Source of the DNA: Herbidospora galbida
GTDB taxonomy: Bacteria; Actinomycetota; Actinomycetes; Streptosporangiales; Streptosporangiaceae
Length of the DNA stretch: 64,000 nucleotides
Reading direction: 5' to 3'
Assembly (NCBI RefSeq): GCF_005233835.1
Contig: NZ_SZQA01000002.1
Span: 62,001-126,000, forward strand
Shown: positions 17,367 to 26,577 of the stretch, in pieces
Layout of the letters: every line of letters begins with the position of its first letter
Position numbering within the stretch: position 1 is the stretch's first letter
Made by a program: the position numbers and the translations under genes
Notes under the pieces: model-generated
Database searches by the model: none
What the model saw: only the letters and a program-made list of their open reading frames with translations
What the model was told of the DNA's origin: nothing

Positions 17367-17885
17367 ATGGTCGAGCAGATCTCCACCCGCGTCGTGTACG
17401 CCAACGCCTGGATGACCGTCCACGAAGACGAGATCGTCCTGCCCGACGGCACCCCTGGCATCTACGGCTACGTCGAACGCTCCGACTTCGTGCTGGTCAT
17501 CCCCGAGGAGAACGACGGCTTCCACCTGGTCGAGGAGTACCGCTACCCGATCAGGCGCCGCTCGTGGAGCTTCCCCCAGGGCTCGGCGAAGGCCCCCACC
17601 CGCGAAGCCGAGGCCCGCATCGAACTCGCGGAGGAGACCGGCCTGCGGGCCGAGAACCTGCGGTTCCTCGGCCGGCTCGACAACTCCCACGGCCTGAGCA
17701 CCCAGTCGATGCACGCCTTCGTGGCGACCGGCCTGACCGCCGGCGAGACGGCTCGCGAGGTCACCGAACAGGACATGCGCCAGAAGTGGGTGTCACGCGC
17801 GGATTTCGAGCAGATGATCCTGTGCGGCGACGTTACCGACGCGTCATCTGTGGCGGCCTACGGCCTGCTGCGGCTGCGCGGCTGA
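17367..17885 (+). CDS. Nudix hydrolase, ADP-ribose pyrophosphatase-like
   Basis: This 172-residue protein of the ADP-sugar-type Nudix group hydrolyses nucleoside diphosphate derivatives. The Nudix box region GSAKAPTREAEARIELAEETG keeps the metal-binding EExG core, but the usual Arg of the REx2EE motif is Ile. A YRYPIRRRSWSFPQG strand precedes it, as in ADP-ribose pyrophosphatases. The start may be ATG 17367 or GTG 17358 (two residues before). It ends 2 bp from the convergent acyl-CoA synthetase gene. No partner suggests a pathway. Confidence 0.8.
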   Translation: MVEQISTRVVYANAWMTVHEDEIVLPDGTPGIYGYVERSDFVLVIPEENDGFHLVEEYRYPIRRRSWSFPQGSAKAPTREAEARIELAEETGLRAENLRFLGRLDNSHGLSTQSMHAFVATGLTAGETAREVTEQDMRQKWVSRADFEQMILCGDVTDASSVAAYGLLRLRG

Positions 17886-17887
17886 GC

Positions 17888-19735
<1,848 letters not shown>

Positions 19736-19780
19736 GAACTTCACAGTACGCCTGCCCTGTTCCCGGGTCAGGATGGACAT

Positions 19781-20530
19781 ATGAGTCTTTCTGATACAGA
19801 ACTCGCCATTGCCGCTGCCGAAGCGGGTGCCGCCGTGGTCCGCTCCCTTTACGGCAAGCCGGTGCCCCGATACGACAAGACGTCCGTCGACTTCGCCACC
19901 GCCGCCGACCTGGAGGCCGAGCAGGCGATCCTGGACGTGATCAGGGAACACCGCCCCGACGACGCCTTCCTCGGCGAGGAGTCCGGCCTGAGCGGCTCCT
20001 CCGACCGGACGTGGATGGTCGACGCCCTGTGCGGCACCCTGAACTTCGCCGCCCAGACCCCCTTGATCGCCGTGAACGTCGCCCTCCGCGTCGGCGGCCG
20101 GGACGTGGCCGCGGCGGCGGCCGACCCGATCAGTGGGGAGGTCTTCTGGACCGACGGCGTCCGCGCCCAGCTCGGCGACCAGCGCTTGACCCCCTCGCCC
20201 GCTTCGAAGTTGGTCGACTTCAACCTCGACCCGCCCTACGGTGACCTGCTGTCGGTGATCGCGGCTCCCGGGTTCGCCGACAGGTTCAGCCCTCGGGTCA
20301 TGTCGACGTCTTTGGCCTGTTTCTGGGTGGCGGCCGGCCGGCGGGTGGCCTATCTGAGCGACGGGGACAAGCGGGACAGCGTCCACTTCGCGGCGGCGCT
20401 GGCGGTGTGCCGGGCGGCGGGGTGCGTGGTGACCGACCTCAAGGGGGGTCCGTTCGAGACGGGGGAGGGTCTGCTGGTGGCGGCGGACCGGGAGACGCAT
20501 GAGGCGCTGCTCGGGATGATTCCGCGTTGA
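19781..20530 (+). CDS. Inositol monophosphatase-family protein with altered metal site
   Basis: This 249-residue IMPase-fold protein retains FLGEESG, one metal-ligand motif. The second motif, normally DPxDGT, reads WMVDALCGTLNF, with the second Asp replaced by Cys. The third motif, WDxAAG in active enzymes, reads SVHFAAAL without the Asp. The cytosolic fold is clear, but Mg-dependent phosphatase activity is doubtful; it could be a regulatory or sugar-phosphate-binding relative. The start ATG lies 45 bp from the divergent prpE. Its last 92 bp overlap the convergent gene. Confidence 0.7.
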   Translation: MSLSDTELAIAAAEAGAAVVRSLYGKPVPRYDKTSVDFATAADLEAEQAILDVIREHRPDDAFLGEESGLSGSSDRTWMVDALCGTLNFAAQTPLIAVNVALRVGGRDVAAAAADPISGEVFWTDGVRAQLGDQRLTPSPASKLVDFNLDPPYGDLLSVIAAPGFADRFSPRVMSTSLACFWVAAGRRVAYLSDGDKRDSVHFAAALAVCRAAGCVVTDLKGGPFETGEGLLVAADRETHEALLGMIPR

Positions 20531-20852
20531 CCATGAGGGCGCGGGCGTGGGAGGCGAGCCTGCGGGTCTCGGCCCAGCGTGGATTCGCCTTCAGCGCCTC
20601 CTCGGTCCACGCGTCGTCGCCTTCGTCCGTGAGCACGGTCAGCAACCGGTTGATCTCGGCGAGAACCGCGTCGAGCTCGGGAGAGATCCAGCCCGCTTCG
20701 CGGAGGCTCCAGATGGCGGGATAGATGCCGTCGTAGTCGAGTGCGAGCTCGTCGACCGGCAGGCGCCCGTTCAGCCAGGCGATCTGCCGGTCGGCCGTCC
20801 AGGAGAGCTGCGTGAGGGTCTCACGCAGCTGAAAGTAGACCCAATCGGTCAT
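20439..20852 (-). CDS. Hypothetical small acidic protein
   Basis: This 137-residue protein opens MTDWVYFQLRETLTQLSW, followed by WTADRQIAWLNGRLPVDELALDYD. It is helical and Trp-rich, and the last 35 residues are Pro/Ser-rich and low complexity. No family is recognised. The final 92 bp are antisense to the IMPase gene, so the true stop may be annotated differently elsewhere. An upstream extension to 21092 lacks coding character. Confidence 0.5.
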   Translation of the reverse strand: MTDWVYFQLRETLTQLSWTADRQIAWLNGRLPVDELALDYDGIYPAIWSLREAGWISPELDAVLAEINRLLTVLTDEGDDAWTEEALKANPRWAETRRLASHARALMVNAESSRAAPHASPGPPPPADPPPSRTDPP

Positions 20853-20923
20853 GGCTGCCCCGCCGGCACCTGATCCGCTCCCACTCGATGCTGCTTCTGC
20901 CGTACCCCTGATCTTATCTCGGC

Positions 20924-21044
20924 CGAAACCTTTCGATCCGAAGCCCGTCTGAAACGCGATGATTTCAGCTAGTTTCGGCCGACGCTGAAATGTGCATCGA
21001 CATCGGAGCAGGTCTAGGCCGTCCGGAGGGTCGAAAACGTTTCG
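20924..21044. promoter_or_regulatory. Repeated CGAAA/TTTCG inverted repeats upstream of the CE15 esterase
   Basis: CGAAA-CC-TTTCG (20924-20935) and CGAAA-ACG-TTTCG (21032-21044) are near-identical inverted repeats. Between them, ATTTCAGC (20962-20969) pairs with GCTGAAAT (20984-20991). Related CGAA/TTCG palindromes are known regulatory sites near actinomycete xylanase genes, which fits a glucuronoyl esterase downstream. The binding protein is unknown. Confidence 0.5.
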
Positions 21045-21119
21045 TCCTGGCGTTGACGACTTTCGGGCCCCTTCACACACTGGGCCAGCCACCCACCACC
21101 CTCCCGAAGGGAGAGCCCA

Positions 21120-22733
21120 GTGTCCTTCCGCTCGATGGTCGTCGTGTGCACGACGGCCATCCTCACGATCGCCGGAGCGGTCGCACTGTCACCCGCCTCG
21201 GCGGCCTCCACGGTCGAGAACGAGGGCGCCGACTGCGCCATGACCCTGCCCGACGCCGGATCGCTCCCGACCAACTCCCGGCTCCCCGACCCGTTCAGAC
21301 GGCTGGACAACACCCGGATCACCAGCAAGGCCGACTGGCGCTGCCGCCGGGAGGAGATCAAGCGCCTCTCGGAGCGCTTCGTCTACGGCGAGAAGCCGGC
21401 CAAGCCGTCGAGCGTCACGGGCACCGTCTCCCGGACCAGCATCACCGTCAACGTCTCCCACCAGGGCCGCAGCTCCAGTTTCTCCGCTCCGGTCGAGGTG
21501 CCCAGCGGCAACGGGCCGTTCCCCGTCGTCGTCGTGTACGGGGGATTCGGCGCCGACGTCAACGCCATCAAGGCCGCCGGGGTGGCCGTCATCAGGTACG
21601 ACCCCTACACGGTCGGCCGCGAGGGCACCCCGCGCAACAACAAGCAGGGCGCCTTCTACAGCATCTACGGCGCGCAGAGCCAGACCGGGCTGCTGGTCGC
21701 CTGGGGCTGGGGCGTCTCCCGCATCATCGACGTCATCGAGTCGTCGGGCAGCGCCGTCCTCAAGGCCGACGCGACCGGCGTGACCGGATGCTCCCGCTTC
21801 GGCAAGGGCGCGTTCGTCGCGGGCGCGTTCGACCAGCGCATCGCGCTGACCATGCCGATCGAATCGGGGACGGCCGGCGTACCGATCCTTCGCGGGGTCC
21901 CGGGTGAGGGCGCGCAGAGCCTGAGCAGCGCCTACGGCGAGCAGCCGTGGTTCGGCGACGCGTTCGGCTCGTTCACCGGCAGCCCGGCGCGACTGCCCGT
22001 CGACACGCACTCGGTGGTCGCCATGATCGCTCCGCGCGGCCTGTATGTCATGGACAACCCCCACATCGCCAATCTCGGCCCGCGCTCGGCCAGCGTCGCG
22101 GCCCTGGCCGGAGCCGAGGTCTACAAGGCGCTCGGCGCGGGCGGCGACATCTCCTACTGGTCGGATGTCGCCGACGGCACCCACTGCGCCAACCGCGCGG
22201 AGTGGCGCGACCAGCTCACCAAGAACCTGCGCAAGCACCTGCTGAAGACCGGCAACGACGCGGGCGCGATCCGCGTCTCGTCGCGGGCGTCGGGCAACCT
22301 GGCCGAGTGGCGCGACTGGACCACCCCCACCCTGACCGACGGCCCGAACCCGACCCCCACGCCCACCCCCACCCCGACTCCGACGCCCACGCCGACCCCC
22401 ACGCCCACCCCGACCCCCACGCCCACCCCGACCCCCGGTGGGGCGTGCTCGGCGACGTACCGGCAGGTCAACTCGTGGCCGCAGGGCTTCCAGGGTGAGG
22501 TGACGGTACGGGCCGGCACCGCCGCCGTCCAGGGCTGGACCGTGACCTGGACCTGGCCCGGTTCCCAGACCATCACCCAGATCTGGGGCGGGGTGCGGTC
22601 GGGCGCCGGTCAGAACGTGACGATCAGGAACGAGACCTACAACGGCAACCTCGGCGCCAACGCCAGCACCACGTTCGGCTTCACCGGCGGCGGCTCGGCC
22701 GTCACACCTGCTCTGACCTGCACCAGCCCGTGA
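21120..22733 (+). CDS. Secreted CE15 glucuronoyl esterase with C-terminal CBM2
   Basis: This 537-residue exported esterase cleaves ester links between glucuronoxylan and lignin. It has a signal peptide (residues 1-29, ending SPASAAS). The CE15 alpha/beta-hydrolase domain (about 30-405) carries the diagnostic GCSRFGKGA with nucleophile Ser225, candidate Glu248 (IESGTAG) and His355 (DGTHCANR). A Pro-Thr linker (about 408-439) leads to a family 2 cellulose-binding module (WPQGFQGEVTVRAG, WTVTWTWPG). The GTG start has an AAGGGAG site. Upstream inverted repeats suggest induction by xylan products. A strong terminator follows. Confidence 0.88.
   Translation: MSFRSMVVVCTTAILTIAGAVALSPASAASTVENEGADCAMTLPDAGSLPTNSRLPDPFRRLDNTRITSKADWRCRREEIKRLSERFVYGEKPAKPSSVTGTVSRTSITVNVSHQGRSSSFSAPVEVPSGNGPFPVVVVYGGFGADVNAIKAAGVAVIRYDPYTVGREGTPRNNKQGAFYSIYGAQSQTGLLVAWGWGVSRIIDVIESSGSAVLKADATGVTGCSRFGKGAFVAGAFDQRIALTMPIESGTAGVPILRGVPGEGAQSLSSAYGEQPWFGDAFGSFTGSPARLPVDTHSVVAMIAPRGLYVMDNPHIANLGPRSASVAALAGAEVYKALGAGGDISYWSDVADGTHCANRAEWRDQLTKNLRKHLLKTGNDAGAIRVSSRASGNLAEWRDWTTPTLTDGPNPTPTPTPTPTPTPTPTPTPTPTPTPTPTPGGACSATYRQVNSWPQGFQGEVTVRAGTAAVQGWTVTWTWPGSQTITQIWGGVRSGAGQNVTIRNETYNGNLGANASTTFGFTGGGSAVTPALTCTSP
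22350..22436 (+). repeat. CCNACN (Pro-Thr) codon repeat
   Basis: Roughly 14 Pro-Thr dipeptide repeats (ccgacccccacgcccacc-type units) encode the flexible linker between the esterase and CBM2. Such runs are prone to length variation and assembly collapse. Confidence 0.9.
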
Positions 22734-22749
22734 CATCCACCCGATGAGA

Positions 22750-22775
22750 GGGCCCGTGGCGACACGGGCCCTTTT
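22750..22775 (+). terminator. Rho-independent terminator after the CE15 gene
   Basis: A 9-bp stem GGGCCCGTG / CACGGGCCC with GCGA loop is followed by TTTT, 17 bp after the stop. Confidence 0.9.
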
Positions 22776-22781
22776 CGTGAC

Positions 22782-22810
22782 TTGCCGGTTTACAACGCTC
22801 CCGGCACGAT
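22782..22810 (+). promoter_or_regulatory. Promoter of the first metallopeptidase-like paralogue (leaderless)
   Basis: TTGCCG, a 17-bp spacer and CACGAT stand 9 bp before the GTG at 22820. The third paralogue has the same arrangement (TTGCGC, 18 bp, CACGAT, 9 bp, GTG) with a shared GGGCTTGTG block. The distance implies transcription starts at or next to the start codon. Confidence 0.55.
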
Positions 22811-22819
22811 GTGGGGCTT

Positions 22820-23590
22820 GTGAGACGAACCCTCATCCCCGGCCTGGTCTTAACCGTCGCCCTGGCAGGACTCGCGACGCCCGCACACGCAGACCCCGCC
22901 GACGACCCCCAGCTCACCAGGAACGCCCTCTACACGAGTGGGACGATCCCCCGTTCCACCTGCGCCGAGAAGCCGATCAAGCGGCGCAACGACGTGGCGG
23001 CCGCGAAGGCCTACGTCACCCTCCTGGTGGGGTGCCTCGACCGCGTGTGGTCCAAGCAGCTCGCCAAGGCGGGCGTCAAGTTCAGGAAGCCCAAGGTCAA
23101 GCTGCTCACGAAGGACCCGGCGAGCTACTGCGGGCTGAAGTGGGGCAAGGCCGACTACTCCGACTATTGCGAGGACAAGAGGGAGATCCTGTTCGTCCTC
23201 GACCGGACCCTGCTCAACGTCGACCCCGACGACCTGTGGCTCTGGATCTCGGTCGCCAGCAGGTACGCGGAGCACGTGCAGTACCTCACCGGCATCGAGA
23301 AGGCGATGTTCAAGGTCCTTCCGGAGGAGGGCGAACCCGGCTACGACGAGACCCTCCGCCGCACCTTCCTCCAGGCTTACTGCCTCACCGGCGCCTTCAC
23401 CGGCAGCGTCTACCAGTCGATGCCGCGACGGGCGTCCGACTGGCGGAGCATCGTGAAGGACTGGGCCGGGCCCGGCGACAAGACCATGGGGAGTGTCAAG
23501 AGCGTCACCTACTGGATGAACCGCGGCTTCAACTCGCGCAACCCCAAGTACTGCAACACCTGGACCGCCTCGAACGCGCTGGTCGCGTGA
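22820..23590 (+). CDS. Secreted neutral zinc metallopeptidase-family protein lacking the zinc site (paralogue 1)
   Basis: This 256-residue exported protein has a signal peptide ending PAHADP. The body has the layout of the actinobacterial Zn_peptidase (PF04228-type) family: LTRNALYTSG, STCAEKP, a GCLDRVWSKQL helix, AEHVQYLTGI and the closing YWMNRGFNSRNPKYCNTW. In active members the helix reads AHEYGHHVQ with a later LQAECFAGA ligand. Here it is ASRYAEHVQ (146-154) and LQAYCLTGA (Tyr187), so both His/Glu ligands and the third Glu are gone. Six cysteines are kept, suggesting a stable but non-catalytic extracellular protein. A leaderless GTG start is likely. Confidence 0.75.
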   Translation: MRRTLIPGLVLTVALAGLATPAHADPADDPQLTRNALYTSGTIPRSTCAEKPIKRRNDVAAAKAYVTLLVGCLDRVWSKQLAKAGVKFRKPKVKLLTKDPASYCGLKWGKADYSDYCEDKREILFVLDRTLLNVDPDDLWLWISVASRYAEHVQYLTGIEKAMFKVLPEEGEPGYDETLRRTFLQAYCLTGAFTGSVYQSMPRRASDWRSIVKDWAGPGDKTMGSVKSVTYWMNRGFNSRNPKYCNTWTASNALVA

Positions 23591-23603
23591 CGCTATGGGA
23601 ATC

Positions 23604-24386
23604 ATGAAGCGCACTCTCGTCCCCGCCCTGGTCCTGACCGTCGCCCTCGCCGGACTGCCGACCCCCGCGCACGCCGACCCGGCCGACGACCCCAGGCTCA
23701 CCGACAACGCCCTCTACCACGCCGGACCGATCGCCCGCTCGACCTGCGCGGAGAAGCCGATCACCAGGCGGAACCACTATCCGACGGCCAAGGCCTACGT
23801 CACCTTCGCCGTGAAGTGCCTCGAACGCACGTGGACGAAGCACCTGGCCAAGGCGAAGTTCCCGTTCAAGAGGCCCAAGGTCTCGCTGCTCTCCAAGATC
23901 CCGGCGAGGTTCTGCGGCTACAAGCCGGGCAAGTACCTGATCTCCGACTACTGCGAGACGAACAGCACGATCCTGATCGTCCTCGACCGGCGGCTGCTCA
24001 ACCTCGGCCCGAGCGACCTGTACATCTTCAACCTCACGTCGAGCCTCTACGCCGAGCACCTCCAGACCATCACCGGCATCGAGTCGGGCTGGTCGGCGAC
24101 CTTCCCCGAAAAGGACGACCCCGGCTACGAGGACTACCAGGACGACATCACCCGGCGGGCCTACCTCCAGTCCTTCTGCTTCTCCGGCGCCTTCCTCGCG
24201 AGCGTCTACACGTCGATGCCGCGCGATACCGCCGACTGGAGGCACATCGTGCGGGAGCGGCAGAAGGAGGCGGGGGTGACCTACGGCTCGGCCAAGAACA
24301 TCGGCTACTGGATGAACCGCGGGTTCAACTCGCGCAACCTCAAGTACTGCAACACCTGGTCGGCCTCCGCCTCGGCGGTCGCCTAA
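23604..24386 (+). CDS. Secreted neutral zinc metallopeptidase-family protein lacking the zinc site (paralogue 2)
   Basis: This 260-residue tandem copy begins 13 bp after paralogue 1 (or 4 bp if ATG 23595 is used) and is presumably co-transcribed. The signal peptide (MKRTLVPALVLTVALAGL) and opening DPADDPRLTDNALYHAG are near copies of its neighbour. The zinc motif is replaced by SSLYAEHLQ and the third ligand by LQSFCFSGA. The cysteine pattern (STCAEKP, KCLERTW, DYCET, FCFSG, YCNTW) is conserved. The role is unknown; a protein-binding or inhibitor-like function is inference. Confidence 0.75.
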   Translation: MKRTLVPALVLTVALAGLPTPAHADPADDPRLTDNALYHAGPIARSTCAEKPITRRNHYPTAKAYVTFAVKCLERTWTKHLAKAKFPFKRPKVSLLSKIPARFCGYKPGKYLISDYCETNSTILIVLDRRLLNLGPSDLYIFNLTSSLYAEHLQTITGIESGWSATFPEKDDPGYEDYQDDITRRAYLQSFCFSGAFLASVYTSMPRDTADWRHIVRERQKEAGVTYGSAKNIGYWMNRGFNSRNLKYCNTWSASASAVA

Positions 24387-24395
24387 CCGCGCGGC

Positions 24396-24421
24396 GCCCG
24401 CGGCCGAATCCCGCCGCGGGC
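24396..24421 (+). terminator. Possible terminator after paralogue 2
   Basis: The stem GCCCGCGGC / GCCGCGGGC (9 bp) with an 8-nt loop is followed only by CCTTG, so termination may be weak. It separates paralogue 2 from the promoter of paralogue 3. Confidence 0.45.
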
Positions 24422-24423
24422 CC

Positions 24424-24453
24424 TTGCGCGTTCTCGTCCGGGCCCGCCACGAT
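24424..24453 (+). promoter_or_regulatory. Promoter of paralogue 3 (leaderless)
   Basis: TTGCGC (24424-24429), 18 bp and CACGAT (24448-24453) precede GTG 24463 by 9 bp. This copies the arrangement upstream of paralogue 1. Confidence 0.5.
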
Positions 24454-24462
24454 CTTGGGCTT

Positions 24463-25245
24463 GTGCGACGAATTCTGCTCTCCGTCCTGGTGCTGTGCCT
24501 GGTGACGGCGGCGCCGGCCTACGCCGATCCGTCCAGAGACCACCGGCTCACCGACAACCCCCTCTACGCCGCGGGACCGATTCCCCGCTCCTCCTGCGCC
24601 GAGAAGCCGATCGGCCGACCCAACCACGTGCCGACCGCGCGGAAGTACGTGACTTTCGTGCTGGGCTGCCTCGACCGGGTCTGGTCCAGGCAACTCGCCA
24701 AGGCGGGCGTCACATACAAGAAGCCCAGGATCAGGATTCTCGACAAGGACCCCAAGAGCTACTGCGGTCAGGACTTCTGGGAGCCGGACCGCTTCTTCTC
24801 GCTCTACTGCGAGGACCGCAGAGAGATCATGATCGTGCTCGACCGTACCCTGCTCAGCCGGAATCCCGACGACCTGTACATCTTCACCCTTCTCGCACAC
24901 CACTACGCCGAGCACGTGCAGTACCTCACCGGCATCGAACAGGCCATGTACCAGCACGACGAGAAGGACCGGCCCGAGCTCTGGGAGTACTTCCGCCGCT
25001 TCTACCTGCAGAGCGCCTGTCTCTCCGGCGCCTTCACCGGCAGCGTCTACCGGTCGATGCCGCGCGACGCGGCCGACTGGAAGGCCGTCGTGCGGGTGAA
25101 GGGCAAGGAGCAGAACATCTACTACGGGTCGGCGAAGGACATCTCGTACTGGATGAACCGCGGTTTCACCCTCCGTAACCCCGAGCACTGCAACACGTGG
25201 ACCGCCATGAACTCGCTGGTCGCCGGGCCCTACTACCCGAGCTGA
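24463..25245 (+). CDS. Secreted neutral zinc metallopeptidase-family protein lacking the zinc site (paralogue 3)
   Basis: This is a 260-residue third copy with its own promoter. The signal peptide is MRRILLSVLVLCLVTAAPAYA. The zinc helix reads AHHYAEHVQ (145-153): the first His is kept, but the catalytic Glu is His147 and the second His is Glu150. The third ligand is lost (LQSACLSGA). Of the three it is closest to the active-family sequence, suggesting decay from an active ancestor. The fold and disulfide cysteines remain. It is exported with unknown function. Confidence 0.75.
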   Translation: MRRILLSVLVLCLVTAAPAYADPSRDHRLTDNPLYAAGPIPRSSCAEKPIGRPNHVPTARKYVTFVLGCLDRVWSRQLAKAGVTYKKPRIRILDKDPKSYCGQDFWEPDRFFSLYCEDRREIMIVLDRTLLSRNPDDLYIFTLLAHHYAEHVQYLTGIEQAMYQHDEKDRPELWEYFRRFYLQSACLSGAFTGSVYRSMPRDAADWKAVVRVKGKEQNIYYGSAKDISYWMNRGFTLRNPEHCNTWTAMNSLVAGPYYPS

Positions 25246-25321
25246 AATCTCAGGCTCTTGCCAAGAAGGGTCCCTATCGTCCCGAGCGCCACAACCGCTC
25301 ACACGAAAGGGAATCCCTCCC

Positions 25322-25852
25322 ATGCGGCGTAGTACCTTCGTCCCCGCTCTGCTCGGCGCGGCTCTGGCCGGCGCCACCCTGATCGCCGTCGCCCCCGCCT
25401 CGGCGACCACGGGCACCCCGTGCGAGAAGGCCCCCTGGCTCGGCCAGGTGCAGGGCAAGCCGGCGGGCCTCGGCGCGGGATCGCGGGCCGGCAACTACTT
25501 CTGGCACGACAAGAACGGCTTCCACCTGCGCATCACCCAGGCGAAGCCGCGCAAGGCGACGACCTACACCGGCACCATCACCTCGAACACCCCGATCCGC
25601 GACTTCAAGTGGGTCAAGCTCGAGGAGAAGCAGGACTCGGTCGTGCTGTCCGAGGACAAGCTCAGCATCACCTTCAAGGTCGTCAACCACGGCCGGCTCG
25701 ACGGCTTCTCGTTCCGCACCACCTGCGCGGACACGCTGACCGTCTCGGGGCTGACCATCAACGCCAAGACGCTGCCGCTCGGCAAGGTCTACCTGGGCAA
25801 GACCAAGGCTCACCCGGCCTCCATCCCCTTCACGGTGCACCGTAAGGCCTAA
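25322..25852 (+). CDS. Secreted hypothetical protein
   Basis: This 176-residue exported protein has a signal peptide (MRRSTFVPALLGAALAGATL, cleaved near ASATTG). The mature part has two cysteines (TPCEKAP, TTCADTL) likely paired, and beta-rich sequence (FHLRITQAKPRKATTYTGTI, VVLSEDKLSITFKVV). It resembles small actinobacterial immunoglobulin-like secreted proteins, but I recognise no named family. GAAAGGGAA lies before the ATG. It sits upstream of a two-component system 41 bp away, but co-regulation is not shown. Confidence 0.6.
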   Translation: MRRSTFVPALLGAALAGATLIAVAPASATTGTPCEKAPWLGQVQGKPAGLGAGSRAGNYFWHDKNGFHLRITQAKPRKATTYTGTITSNTPIRDFKWVKLEEKQDSVVLSEDKLSITFKVVNHGRLDGFSFRTTCADTLTVSGLTINAKTLPLGKVYLGKTKAHPASIPFTVHRKA

Positions 25853-25893
25853 ACTGCCAGGTCCGGCCGCATATGGCCGGAGGAGGTAAGCAG

Positions 25894-26577
25894 ATGGGCG
25901 CACACCGGATCCTGGCCGTGGACGACGACCCGGCGATCCTGCGGGTGCTGCGGCGGGGGCTCACCCTGGAGGGCTTCACCGTGGAGGCGGCCGGCGGCGG
26001 CCAGGCCGCGCTGGAGATAGCCGACCGGGTGGACGCGATCGTCCTGGACGTCTCGATGCCCGGTGTATCGGGCATCGAGGTGTGCGCCGAACTGCGCCGC
26101 CGGGGCTCCGAGGTCCCGATCCTCATGCTGTCGGCCCTCGACGAGGTCGCCGACCGCGTCGCCGGTCTCACCGCCGGGGCCGACGACTACATGGTCAAGC
26201 CGTTCGACCTCACCGAACTGGCGCTGCGGCTGCGGGCGCTGCTGCGCCGTTCGGGCGCGGCGACGCCGGTCGGGTCGGGCGTGCGGGCCGGCGGGCTGGT
26301 CCTCGACACCGACGGCCGGGGCGCCGTCTTCAACGGCCGGACGCTGGCCCTCACCCGGCGGGAGTTCGACCTGCTGGAGGTGCTGGCCAGGAACCACGGC
26401 ATCGTGCTGTCGCGTGAGGTGCTGCTCGAACGCGTCTGGGGATACGACTTCGCGGTCACCGCCAACGCCGTGGAGACGTTCATCGGCTACCTGCGCAGAA
26501 AGCTCGAAGCCGAGGGCGAACCGAGGATCCTGGAAACGGTTCGTGGCGTCGGCTACGTCCTGCGGGTCCGGTCGTGA
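25894..26577 (+). CDS. OmpR/PhoB-family response regulator
   Basis: This 227-residue regulator has receiver residues Asp10-Asp12, phospho-acceptor Asp52 (IVLDVSMPG), a Ser/Thr switch (LMLSALD) and Lys102 (MVKPFDL). The C-terminal winged helix (LALTRREFDLLEVLA, RKLEAEGEPRILETVRGVGY) binds DNA. The ATG at 25894 has an ideal AGGAGG at 7 nt. The stop overlaps the histidine kinase GTG (GTGA), so the pair is translationally coupled. It resembles MprA/TcrA-like actinobacterial regulators; the signal is unknown. Confidence 0.93.
   Translation: MGAHRILAVDDDPAILRVLRRGLTLEGFTVEAAGGGQAALEIADRVDAIVLDVSMPGVSGIEVCAELRRRGSEVPILMLSALDEVADRVAGLTAGADDYMVKPFDLTELALRLRALLRRSGAATPVGSGVRAGGLVLDTDGRGAVFNGRTLALTRREFDLLEVLARNHGIVLSREVLLERVWGYDFAVTANAVETFIGYLRRKLEAEGEPRILETVRGVGYVLRVRS

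Noticed and set aside
22350-22436. CCNACN repeat as a possible tandem-repeat or CRISPR element
   Set aside because: It is in frame and encodes a Pro-Thr linker between two enzyme modules. There are no spacers and no constant repeat.
22820-25245. Active neutral zinc peptidases
   Set aside because: All three lack the HExxH-type ligands and the third Glu, so an active-enzyme call is not supported.
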